A DNA stretch of 64,000 nucleotides, taken from contig NZ_JANGAD010000003.1 in the NCBI RefSeq assembly GCF_024461735.1, forward strand, positions 62,001 through 126,000, in the 5' to 3' direction. The DNA is from Anaerotignum propionicum (lineage in GTDB: Bacteria > Bacillota > Clostridia > Lachnospirales > Anaerotignaceae). Position 1 is the stretch's first letter; the number at the start of each line of letters is the position of its first letter. Below are positions 29,751-37,252 of the stretch, piece after piece. The notes beneath the pieces are model-generated. The model saw nothing but the letters and a program-made list of their open reading frames with translations. It was not told the DNA's origin and ran no database searches. Made by a program: the position numbers and the translations under genes.

Positions 29751-30896
29751 ATGGATTTTTCATTAACGAGAGAACAAGAAATGTTGAAAAAGCTTGCACG
29801 CCAATTTGCAGAAACAGAATTGGAACCCGTTGCAGAAGAAATTGATCGTGAGCATGTTTTTCCTGCAGAGAATTTTAAGAAGATGGCGGAAATCGGGCTG
29901 ACTGGAATCGGAATTCCTAAGGAATTTGGCGGTTCCGGCGGCGGCACATTGGAAAAGGTTATTGCAGTTTCGGAATTCGGCAAAAAGTGTATGGCATCTG
30001 CGTCTATCCTATCCATTCATTTGATAGCACCTCAGGCTATCTATAAATACGGCACAAAGGAACAAAAGGAAGCTTATCTTCCTCGTTTGACAAAAGGGGG
30101 AGAGCTCGGTGCTTTCGCTCTGACGGAGCCTAATGCGGGTTCTGATGCGGGAGCGGTAAAAACCACAGCAATCCTTGACCCTCAGACAAATGAGTATGTT
30201 TTAAATGGAACGAAATGCTTTATCTCCGGTGGGGGAAGAGCAGGTGTGCTTGTTATATTTGCGCTGACGGAACCTAAAAAAGGATTAAAAGGGATGTCGG
30301 CAATCATCGTGGAAAAAGTAACCCCGGGCTTTAGCATTGGTAAGGTAGAATCAAAAATGGGTATTGCAGGGTCAGAAACTGCTGAGCTTATTTTTGAAGA
30401 TTGCCGTGTACCTGCCGCAAATCTTCTTGGCAAGGAGGGCAAAGGTTTTAAAATTGCCATGGAGGCCTTGGATGGAGCCAGAATAGGCGTTGGTGCCCAG
30501 GCAATTGGGATTGCAGAGGGAGCCATTGATTTATCCGTGAAATATGTTCATGAGCGCATTCAGTTTGGAAAGCCCATTGCCAATTTACAGGGGATTCAGT
30601 GGTATATTGCGGACATGGCAACAAAAACAGCTGCCGCAAGGGCACTGGTTGAGTTTGCGGCATACTTAGAGGATGCAGGCAAGCCGTTCACCATGGAGTC
30701 GGCGATGTGCAAACTGAATGCTTCGGAAAATGCACGTTTTGTTACCAACTTGGCATTGCAGATTCATGGTGGATATGGCTATATGAAGGATTATCCTTTG
30801 GAGCGCATGTACCGTGATGCAAAGATTACGGAAATCTATGAAGGTACATCTGAAATACATAAGGTTGTAATCGCCAGAGAGGTAATGAAAAGATAA
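29751..30896 (+). CDS. Acyl-CoA dehydrogenase, probable acrylyl-CoA reductase
   Basis: FAD-containing short-chain acyl-CoA dehydrogenase family member. It starts MDFSLTREQEMLKK and has the FAD/substrate motif AFALTEPNAGSDAG (about residues 122-135). The catalytic glutamate is in ITEIYEGTSEIHKV near the C-terminus. Length about 381 aa is normal. Directly followed by etfB-etfA, it most likely works in the reducing direction. With the CoA-transferase and ammonia-lyase genes downstream, the substrate is probably acrylyl-CoA giving propionyl-CoA, as in Clostridium propionicum. ATG 29751 has GAGG 9 bases upstream; 29712 and 29742 are weaker starts. Confidence 0.85.
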   Translation: MDFSLTREQEMLKKLARQFAETELEPVAEEIDREHVFPAENFKKMAEIGLTGIGIPKEFGGSGGGTLEKVIAVSEFGKKCMASASILSIHLIAPQAIYKYGTKEQKEAYLPRLTKGGELGAFALTEPNAGSDAGAVKTTAILDPQTNEYVLNGTKCFISGGGRAGVLVIFALTEPKKGLKGMSAIIVEKVTPGFSIGKVESKMGIAGSETAELIFEDCRVPAANLLGKEGKGFKIAMEALDGARIGVGAQAIGIAEGAIDLSVKYVHERIQFGKPIANLQGIQWYIADMATKTAAARALVEFAAYLEDAGKPFTMESAMCKLNASENARFVTNLALQIHGGYGYMKDYPLERMYRDAKITEIYEGTSEIHKVVIAREVMKR

Positions 30897-30911
30897 GGAG
30901 GAGTGTTAACC

Positions 30912-31715
30912 ATGAGAATTTATGTTTGTGTAAAACAAGTTCCGGATACATCGGGAAAGGTTGCTGTAAACCCCGATGGTACCTTAAACCGTGCATCTAT
31001 GGCGGCTATTATTAATCCCGATGATATGAGTGCCATTGAGCAGGCCCTAAAATTGAAAGATGAAACAGGTTGTCAGGTGACAGCGGTTACCATGGGTCCC
31101 CCTCCTGCGGAGGGAATGTTGCGAGAGATTATCGCAATGGGAGCAGATGATGGGGTTTTAATTTCTGCCAGAGAATTTGGAGGTTCTGATACCTTCGCAA
31201 CCTCTCAAATTATATCGGCGGCCATACATAAACTAGGGCTATCCAATGAAGATATGATTTTTTGCGGCAGACAGGCAATTGATGGAGATACAGCGCAGGT
31301 AGGCCCTCAAATTGCAGAAAAATTAGGCATTCCTCAGGTGACCTATGGGGCAGGGATTAAAAAAAGCGGAGACTTGGTTTTGGTAAAGCGCATGCTGGAA
31401 GATGGGTATATGATGATTGAGGTGGAAACACCCTGCTTGATTACCTGTATGAAAGATAAAGCTGTGAAACCCCGCTATATGTCATTGAATGGAATTATGG
31501 AATGCTATAGCAAGCCTCTTTTGGTAGTGGATTATGAAGCACTTAAGGATGAACCCCTCATCGAATTGGATACGATTGGTCTGAAAGGCTCTCCTACAAA
31601 TATATTTAAATCCTTTACACCTCCACAGAAGGGTGTAGGCGTTATGCTTCAAGGAACAGACAAAGAAAAAGTAGATGATTTGGTGGACAGATTGATGAAG
31701 AAGCATGTCATTTAA
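30912..31715 (+). CDS. etfB: Electron transfer flavoprotein beta subunit
   Basis: Beta subunit of the Etf heterodimer, carrying nucleotide and part of the flavin site. It begins MRIYVCVKQVPDT; the ETF-beta signature region VKRMLEDGYMMIEVETPCLIT is at about residues 157-177. The start ATG 30912 has GGAGGAG 8 bases upstream. Together with EtfA it would pass NADH electrons to the acyl-CoA dehydrogenase. Whether it bifurcates to ferredoxin cannot be decided by reading. Confidence 0.92.
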   Translation: MRIYVCVKQVPDTSGKVAVNPDGTLNRASMAAIINPDDMSAIEQALKLKDETGCQVTAVTMGPPPAEGMLREIIAMGADDGVLISAREFGGSDTFATSQIISAAIHKLGLSNEDMIFCGRQAIDGDTAQVGPQIAEKLGIPQVTYGAGIKKSGDLVLVKRMLEDGYMMIEVETPCLITCMKDKAVKPRYMSLNGIMECYSKPLLVVDYEALKDEPLIELDTIGLKGSPTNIFKSFTPPQKGVGVMLQGTDKEKVDDLVDRLMKKHVI

Positions 31716-31736
31716 CCGAAGGGAGATGGGCTGAGT

Positions 31737-32840
31737 ATGGCTTTTAACAGTGCTGATATAAATTCGTTTCGAGATATTTGGGTATTTTGCGAACAGAGAG
31801 AAGGAAAGCTTGTAAATACTGATTTTGAACTAATTTCAGAAGGCAGAAAGCTTGCTGATGAGCGGGGCTCGAAATTGGTTGGTATTCTACTGGGACATGA
31901 AGTAAGCGAGATTGCAAAAGAGTTGGGTGGATATGGTGCGGATAAAGTGATTGTTTGTGACCATCCTGAATTGGAATTTTACACCACAGATGCTTATGCC
32001 AAGGTGCTTTGTGATGTGGTTATGGAGGAAAAACCTGAGGTTATTTTGATTGGTGCAACAAACATCGGCCGTGACTTAGGCCCCAGATGTGCGGCACGCT
32101 TACATACAGGTTTAACAGCAGATTGTACTCATTTAGATATTGATATGAAAAAATATGTGGAATTTCTCTCCACTTCCTCTACATTGGATATATCATCCAT
32201 GACCTTCCCGATGGAGGATACAAATTTAAAAATGACTCGTCCTGCCTTTGGGGGGCATTTGATGGCAACTATTATTTGTCCTAGATTCCGTCCCTGTATG
32301 TCTACAGTAAGACCGGGGGTTATGAAAAAAGCGGAATTTAGCCAAGAAATGGCGGAGGCTTGTCAGGTTGTTACACGTCATGTAACCTTAACTGATGAGG
32401 ACTTGAAATCAAAAGTAATTAATATTGTGAAAGAAACTAAAAAAATTGTTGATTTAATTGGTGCCGAAATTATTGTTTCTGTGGGACGTGGAATCAGTAA
32501 GGATGTGCAAGGGGGCATAGCTCTAGCCGAAAAGCTGGCCGATGCGTTTGGAAATGGTGTTGTTGGTGGTTCTCGTGCGGTTATTGATTCCGGTTGGCTC
32601 CCTGCGGATCATCAGGTTGGGCAGACAGGAAAAACCGTACATCCTAAGGTATATGTTGCCCTTGGTATTTCAGGTGCCATTCAGCACAAGGCAGGTATGC
32701 AGGATTCAGAGTTGATTATCGCAGTAAATAAAGACGAAACTGCTCCTATTTTCGATTGTGCTGATTATGGCATTACAGGGGATTTGTTTAAAATTGTACC
32801 AATGATGATCGAAGCAATTAAGGAAGGTAAAAATGCTTAG
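31737..32840 (+). CDS. etfA: Electron transfer flavoprotein alpha subunit
   Basis: FAD-binding alpha subunit, 367 aa. The C-terminal FAD domain has SVGRGISKD (about residue 251), VVGGSRAVIDSGWLP and the signature YVALGISGAIQHKAGM near residue 307. The N-terminal domain is slightly extended, but no ferredoxin domain is attached. GGGAGATGG precedes the ATG. Partner of EtfB 21 bp upstream. Confidence 0.93.
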   Translation: MAFNSADINSFRDIWVFCEQREGKLVNTDFELISEGRKLADERGSKLVGILLGHEVSEIAKELGGYGADKVIVCDHPELEFYTTDAYAKVLCDVVMEEKPEVILIGATNIGRDLGPRCAARLHTGLTADCTHLDIDMKKYVEFLSTSSTLDISSMTFPMEDTNLKMTRPAFGGHLMATIICPRFRPCMSTVRPGVMKKAEFSQEMAEACQVVTRHVTLTDEDLKSKVINIVKETKKIVDLIGAEIIVSVGRGISKDVQGGIALAEKLADAFGNGVVGGSRAVIDSGWLPADHQVGQTGKTVHPKVYVALGISGAIQHKAGMQDSELIIAVNKDETAPIFDCADYGITGDLFKIVPMMIEAIKEGKNA

Positions 32841-32881
32841 GTTATAAATCTTAGTCTTTGAATTGACCGGGGAGGAATCGT

Positions 32882-34063
32882 ATGAAAAAAGCGCTGGAGG
32901 GTTTGAAGGTCGTGGACCTTACAACAGCATTAAATGGGCCTTTTTGTACCATGATTTTAGCGGATTATGGCGCAGAGGTTTTGAAGATTGAACCAATTGA
33001 GGGGGAGCAATGCCGTTTTTGGGGTCCCCTTGATGAAAAAAGTGGTGAAAGTGGATTTTATAATTATGTAAATAGAAATAAAAAGGGTGCTACATTAAAT
33101 CTAAAAACAGAAAAAGGATTGGAATTGTTTTATGAGCTTGTAAAGGATGCAGATATTTTGGTGGAGAATTTCAGAGGCGGCATCACAAAAAAACTGAAAA
33201 TAGACTATGAAACCATTAAAAAAATAAACCCTGCCATTATCTATGCTTCTGGATCAGGCTTTGGACAATATGGCCCAATTACCCACCGTCCCTGCTATGA
33301 CATTGTTGCCCAAGCCATGGGCGGCATGATTAACTTAACAGGATTTAAGGAGACGAATCCTGTTAAGGTGGGGCCATCTGTTGCAGATCATGTAGCCGGT
33401 ATTTATTTGGCTCTTGGCGTTATGCTGGCTTTGTATAACCGCAAAGTTACAGGGGTAGGTCAGCAGGTGGACGTGGCTATGTTTGATACTATTTTCAGTA
33501 TCTTGGAGAATGCACTGGTGAACTATACCATGGGAGGAGAGATTACTCAAAGAAATGGCAATGTGGATCCTTCTATTTCTCCATTTGATGTTTATGAGTG
33601 CAAAGATGGTTTTGTTGCACTGGGCGTTGGAAATGATAAGCTTTTTAGAACCTTTTCCGCAACCATTGGGCATCCTGAGTTGATGGAGGATCCTCGCTTT
33701 GCAACCAACGACTTAAGGTGTAATAACTACATACCTGATTTACAAAACTTGATTCGTGGGTGGTGTAAAGACTATACCAAAAGTGAAATTGAAAGGATCA
33801 TGGATGAAGCAGGCATTCCTTGCGGCCCTGTTTTAAACGTGAAAGAGGCCATTGAGCACCCCCATATACAGGAGAGAGAAATGATGGTGCATTGTGAGCA
33901 CCCTACAGCAGGGGATCAATATTTCCAAGGCTGTGTGATAAAGCTTTCCGAAACACCGGGTGAGGTGTCAACACCATCGCCTCTTTTGGGTCAACATAAC
34001 CGAGAAATTTTTGGTCTTACTGAAGAAGAAATGAAAAAGTTAAAAGAAGAAGGCGTTTTGTAA
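32882..34063 (+). CDS. Class III (CaiB/BaiF) CoA-transferase
   Basis: Transfers CoA between carboxylic acids through an aspartyl-CoA intermediate. The family start LEGLKVVDLTTALNGPFCTMILADYGAEV, the motif ENFRGG and the catalytic aspartate in HRPCYDIVAQAMGG (about residue 140) are all present. Length 393 aa is normal. Context suggests propionyl-CoA + beta-alanine giving propionate + beta-alanyl-CoA, which would start deamination and release the end product in one step. Acceptor identity is inference from neighbours. GGGGAGG precedes the ATG. Confidence 0.87.
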   Translation: MKKALEGLKVVDLTTALNGPFCTMILADYGAEVLKIEPIEGEQCRFWGPLDEKSGESGFYNYVNRNKKGATLNLKTEKGLELFYELVKDADILVENFRGGITKKLKIDYETIKKINPAIIYASGSGFGQYGPITHRPCYDIVAQAMGGMINLTGFKETNPVKVGPSVADHVAGIYLALGVMLALYNRKVTGVGQQVDVAMFDTIFSILENALVNYTMGGEITQRNGNVDPSISPFDVYECKDGFVALGVGNDKLFRTFSATIGHPELMEDPRFATNDLRCNNYIPDLQNLIRGWCKDYTKSEIERIMDEAGIPCGPVLNVKEAIEHPHIQEREMMVHCEHPTAGDQYFQGCVIKLSETPGEVSTPSPLLGQHNREIFGLTEEEMKKLKEEGVL

Positions 34064-34116
34064 TTTCATTTATAATGCTCTTAATATGAAAAAATGAAGA
34101 TGGAGGTGCAGAATTC

Positions 34117-34575
34117 ATGAGAAAGGTATCTATTTTAAGCTATAACATGACCACAGCCGATGGAGCTAATCAAGATGGTTTGATTCCCATTGGACGGCAA
34201 TTCGATTTTATCGGAGATGTGGAAACAGAAGAGATGATTTTGGTAGATGGGGATGAATCCCTCTGCTTGGGTTACGAAGATGTAAAATGCTACAAGGACG
34301 TGTTTGTTGGGGATATGATTGATTTTAAAGCCACCCTCACGAAAGTGGGAAATACCTCAAGGGATTGCTGGATTGAGGTATTTAAACTGGCGACCCCAGC
34401 GTTTCGAGAAGGAAAAACAGATTGTAAGCCGGGAGATATGGTTTGGTTTGACGAACCCGTTCTGTGCACAGAGGGAAAAGTGCGTCTTGTTGTGAAAAAG
34501 CATTTGCAAAGAGGTGCTCAGCCTGAAGGCAAAGTGGTTGAGCCATGGCGTCCATTGGAAGATTTTCCGGAATAA
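34117..34575 (+). CDS. Beta-alanyl-CoA ammonia-lyase-like hotdog protein, subunit A
   Basis: 152-aa hotdog-fold protein of the beta-alanyl-CoA / 3-aminobutyryl-CoA ammonia-lyase group. It keeps the acidic segment GDVETEEMILVDGDESL-x-LGYEDV (about residues 38-60, including the Glu expected to be catalytic in this family) and KVGNTSRDCW. The upstream family motif DxxYxGxxVNGAR is lost and reads DGANQDGLIPIGR. The paralogue 31 bp downstream has the opposite pattern, so the two may form one enzyme. Predicted reaction: beta-alanyl-CoA to acrylyl-CoA and ammonia. GGAGGTG is 8 bases before the ATG. Confidence 0.72.
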   Translation: MRKVSILSYNMTTADGANQDGLIPIGRQFDFIGDVETEEMILVDGDESLCLGYEDVKCYKDVFVGDMIDFKATLTKVGNTSRDCWIEVFKLATPAFREGKTDCKPGDMVWFDEPVLCTEGKVRLVVKKHLQRGAQPEGKVVEPWRPLEDFPE

Positions 34576-34606
34576 AAATTCTTTTGTTGAAGAAAGGGGA
34601 ATGATT

Positions 34607-34981
34607 ATGAGTGAACAAACCGTAACATATCGTTATAGAATGTCAGATAGAGATGTTTTTTATGGTGGCGGCGTAGTAAATGGTGCAAGAAGCATCACTC
34701 TTGCTAATGACACTGCAAACCGCTTGATGGCAAAGGTGTTTCAAAACACAGGTCATTGCGTAGAAGTTAGAAAAGTTCGTCTATATGAGCCCTGCTTTGC
34801 TGGGGATTATATGGAATTTATGGCAAGGATTAAGAAAATGGAAGGAAATCGTGCGGTGATTGAGGTGCGTTCTTTTAAAATCATTGAAGTACCTGAAAAC
34901 CCTCCATTTCCAAGCTCTATTGATGTGCTGCCTGAGCCACCGTTGTCAACAGTAGTGCAATTTGTATACGAACCCTATTAA
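34607..34981 (+). CDS. Beta-alanyl-CoA ammonia-lyase-like hotdog protein, subunit B
   Basis: 124-aa paralogue of the preceding gene. It retains the motif MSDRDVFYGGGVVNGARS (residues 11-28), but the GDxxTE and DGDExL segments have become ANDTANRLMAKVFQNTG, so the expected catalytic Glu is missing. The FAGDYMEFMARIKKM stretch of the hotdog helix is kept. It is probably the partner subunit of an obligate heteromer. Start ATG 34607 with AAAGGGGA at about 7 bases; ATG 34601 is too close. Confidence 0.68.
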   Translation: MSEQTVTYRYRMSDRDVFYGGGVVNGARSITLANDTANRLMAKVFQNTGHCVEVRKVRLYEPCFAGDYMEFMARIKKMEGNRAVIEVRSFKIIEVPENPPFPSSIDVLPEPPLSTVVQFVYEPY

Positions 34982-34985
34982 GCCT

Positions 34986-35525
34986 ATGCAAACGATTGAA
35001 TGCATTAAAACAAGGCGAAGTATTAGACGATATTTACCAAAGAAGGTAGCTCACTCGGTTATTGAAGAGCTAATGGAATGCGTCAAATGGGCGCCTTCTT
35101 GGAATAATTGTAAGGCAGTTAGATATACGGTTGTGGAGAAGGCAGAGCACCTGCAAACCATGGCAAGTACCTTAGTCGCCCCTGAAAATATCCATATTGT
35201 CAAAAATGCACCTTTAATCTTTGTCGTTTCCAATGTAAAAAAACGTTCCGGTTATGAGCGGGATGGTCATCTTTCTTCATCCAAGGGGGAGAGTTGGGAA
35301 ATGTTTGATGCAGGGGTTGCGTGCCAAACCTTATGCCTTGCAGCAGCGGAGCTGGGGCTGGGAACTGTGATTATGGGCACATTTGATGAGAAAGGTATTT
35401 CCAAGTTTATAAATATGCCGGAAAATGAGGAGATCATTGCTTTGGTGGCCTGTGGCTATGCCGATGAAGTGCCGGTGCCGCCAAGGAGAAAAGCGGTGAG
35501 GGAGATACTAAGATATTTGCAATAA
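34986..35525 (+). CDS. Nitroreductase family protein
   Basis: FMN-dependent oxidoreductase of about 179 aa. The N-terminal KTRRSIRRYLPKKV (FMN phosphate binding) and the C-terminal GTVIMGTFDEKGISKFINMP, then VALVACGYADE, are typical. It starts at ATG 34986, 5 bp after the previous stop and without an obvious ribosome-binding site, so it may depend on coupled translation. Its role in the acyl-CoA operon is unknown. Confidence 0.82.
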   Translation: MQTIECIKTRRSIRRYLPKKVAHSVIEELMECVKWAPSWNNCKAVRYTVVEKAEHLQTMASTLVAPENIHIVKNAPLIFVVSNVKKRSGYERDGHLSSSKGESWEMFDAGVACQTLCLAAAELGLGTVIMGTFDEKGISKFINMPENEEIIALVACGYADEVPVPPRRKAVREILRYLQ

Positions 35526-35620
35526 AGGGATGATATTATTTAGGAAAATCCATAGGAGCGGGCATTTATGGAAATTTCCCTTTGCAGAGGTAGCTGGAAA
35601 CACTTCATAACATAAAAATA

Positions 35621-35661
35621 AGAGGCTATTTGCAAAACAAAAGTTTTTGTGAATAGCCTCT
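35621..35661 (+). terminator. Hairpin downstream of the nitroreductase gene
   Basis: AGAGGCTATT/AATAGCCTCT (10 bp) with further pairing in the loop. Only a broken T run (AGACTTTTAAT) follows, so it may be a weak terminator or a 3'-end stabiliser. Confidence 0.5.
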
Positions 35662-35713
35662 AGACTTTTAATAAAACAAAATATTGATAGAGTTTGATAA
35701 TTAGATGGTTTTT

Positions 35714-35745
35714 AAAGGGTGTCGATTTTATCGGCACCCTTTTTA
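35714..35745. terminator. Bidirectional terminator between nitroreductase and merR genes
   Basis: AAAGGGTG-TCGAT/TCG-GCACCCTTT followed by T run on the plus strand and preceded by A run, lying 4 bp from the merR stop. Confidence 0.75.
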
Positions 35746-35748
35746 TAC

Positions 35749-36609
35749 TCATTTTTTCTTTTTATCAATGGGAATTATTATTTTAGTCACATGTTGATCA
35801 ATGTTATTAATATCCAATGGGGAGATTATGAATTCTTCAGAAACAGGTCCAATTATTTTGTATTGATTTTGATTGATCCATTGAACCAACCGAATATGAG
35901 TATGAATGATATCAGCATAATTTCCCACATGAATTGCGGTAGCGGCAGTGAAGTCTCCGAAGGCTCTAAAGCAATCTCCTTCCTCTGAGGAATCAACAGT
36001 AATGCCAAATTCAATGTCGGTATCTGTATATAAAAATTGTTCTAAAGGGTTGCAATAATATGTAACAATAATGGTTCCTTTATTTTTCAAATTCAAACTA
36101 TCGCATAAATCAAGAATTTCCACCCACCTATGGACGGAAACATCAATATTTGAGTAATTGGACATGGTTTTACGTGTAAAGACCAAATGCATTTGGGAGA
36201 TTTGTTCTATTTTAATATCTTCCAGTATGATTGCATCTTTGATGTTTAAAAGGTCCACACCTGTTTTCAGGCGTTGTAAAAAAGCACTTGTAGATGCATA
36301 TTTTCTTTGCAGACAATTGATTTCCTCCAACAGCTCCGTTAGCTTTATTTCAATGTTTTTTTCCAAATCATCTGCTTTATTTCCGGTTATAATGCTCTGA
36401 ATTTCCTTTAGACCAAAATCCATGGAACGGAGTTTGCGAATAATGCAAAGGGTCACTAGCTGATTTTTACTATAATACCTGTATCTATTGACCTCGTCCC
36501 GAAATTCAGGAACAACTAGTTCTATTTCATCATAATAACGCAAGGTCTTGCTGGGAATGTTACAAATTTCTGATACTTCTCTTATAGAGAATTTGTAGTC
36601 GGCATTCAT
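35749..36609 (-). CDS. MerR family transcriptional regulator with effector-binding domain
   Basis: The N-terminal winged helix-turn-helix FSIREVSEICNIPSKTLRYYDEIELV (residues 5-30) and RYRYYSKNQL wing are classic MerR. A coiled-coil dimer helix (about 75-120) and a C-terminal GyrI-like ligand-binding domain follow, as in BltR/BmrR activators. ATG 36609 has GGAGG 8 bases upstream. It sits between the two catabolic operons and is read opposite to both. The 19-bp spacers of both operon promoters make it their likely activator, with a pathway intermediate as ligand. That is inference. Confidence 0.83.
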   Translation of the reverse strand: MNADYKFSIREVSEICNIPSKTLRYYDEIELVVPEFRDEVNRYRYYSKNQLVTLCIIRKLRSMDFGLKEIQSIITGNKADDLEKNIEIKLTELLEEINCLQRKYASTSAFLQRLKTGVDLLNIKDAIILEDIKIEQISQMHLVFTRKTMSNYSNIDVSVHRWVEILDLCDSLNLKNKGTIIVTYYCNPLEQFLYTDTDIEFGITVDSSEEGDCFRAFGDFTAATAIHVGNYADIIHTHIRLVQWINQNQYKIIGPVSEEFIISPLDINNIDQHVTKIIIPIDKKKK

Positions 36610-36642
36610 TCTCTCATCCTCCCCATAAAAATGATATGAATT

Positions 36643-36671
36643 AGTATAACACAATCGGTTAACGATATCAA
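36643..36671 (-). promoter_or_regulatory. Promoter of the merR gene with internal dyad
   Basis: On the minus strand: TTGATA (36671-36666), 17 bp, TATACT (36648-36643). The spacer contains the dyad ATCGGTTAACGAT, a possible self-control site. Confidence 0.55.
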
Positions 36672-36835
36672 ACTTAATAAAGAAAAGGGCAAAACTTCAT
36701 TTTTTTTGCATATTTTTTTTGCACACTTTTCATTTTGTCGGTTAAAGCATAAAAGAAAAAATCAAATAAAATCCTGTGGTAGGAATGTTTTGACAAAAAA
36801 TTGTTTTTTTATTCGAAAATTAATTAGAAATATCA

Positions 36836-36866
36836 TTGACATTCCCCTTACTGCAATGAGTATAAT
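36836..36866 (+). promoter_or_regulatory. MerR-type promoter of the pyrimidine operon
   Basis: Consensus TTGACA (36836-36841) and TATAAT (36861-36866) with a 19-bp spacer. The spacer holds an imperfect dyad CTTACTGCAATGAG (36847-36860, 10 of 14 positions symmetric around TGCA). Two consensus hexamers held at the wrong distance are the hallmark of MerR-activated promoters. Confidence 0.68.
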
Positions 36867-37192
36867 CAGGCTATGATTATTGTTAAAGTGAATAATAATT
36901 TTGAAAATAAAGGCGAAAAATTGACAGAGGTTTACAGAGGGAAACGGAAATCAATCTAGAATATTTGAAATATACATAATAATTTCATTTTATTTTTAAA
37001 ATATTTGTAGTTTTTTGTTGATTCAAAAAAAGAATAATATTTTTTATTTCCCAAGAAATAGTGTGTTTTTTCTCGTTTTTTATGGTAAAAAATTCGCAAA
37101 CATCCAAGCTTATTACTATGAGGTTTCTTTCATAGTTTTTAATAAGTATAAACATAAAAGCTATTGATAAAAAAAGATTGGAAGGGGGCAGG
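36867..37192 (+). other. Long AT-rich leader of the pyrimidine operon
   Basis: About 330 transcribed bases before the leader ORF. They are very AT-rich with many A and T runs and contain no stable stem or riboswitch pattern that I recognise. Confidence 0.4.
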
Positions 37193-37252
37193 ATGGAGAA
37201 ACGGGATTGGAAAATGGAAAGCTATTTACTAACAAGGGAAGGTGAGCGTTAA
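37193..37252 (+). CDS. Putative 19-aa leader peptide overlapping the hydantoinase start
   Basis: MEKRDWKMESYLLTREGER, preceded by a strong GGAAGGGGGCAGG. Its TAA stop shares a base with the ATG of the next gene (TAATG), so termination and re-initiation would couple the two. There is no codon bias pointing to an attenuating amino acid. Small and unproven. Confidence 0.4.
   Translation: MEKRDWKMESYLLTREGER

Noticed and set aside
36867..37192. Riboswitch in the leader of the pyrimidine operon.
   Set aside because: The leader is A/T runs without a stable conserved stem or terminator.
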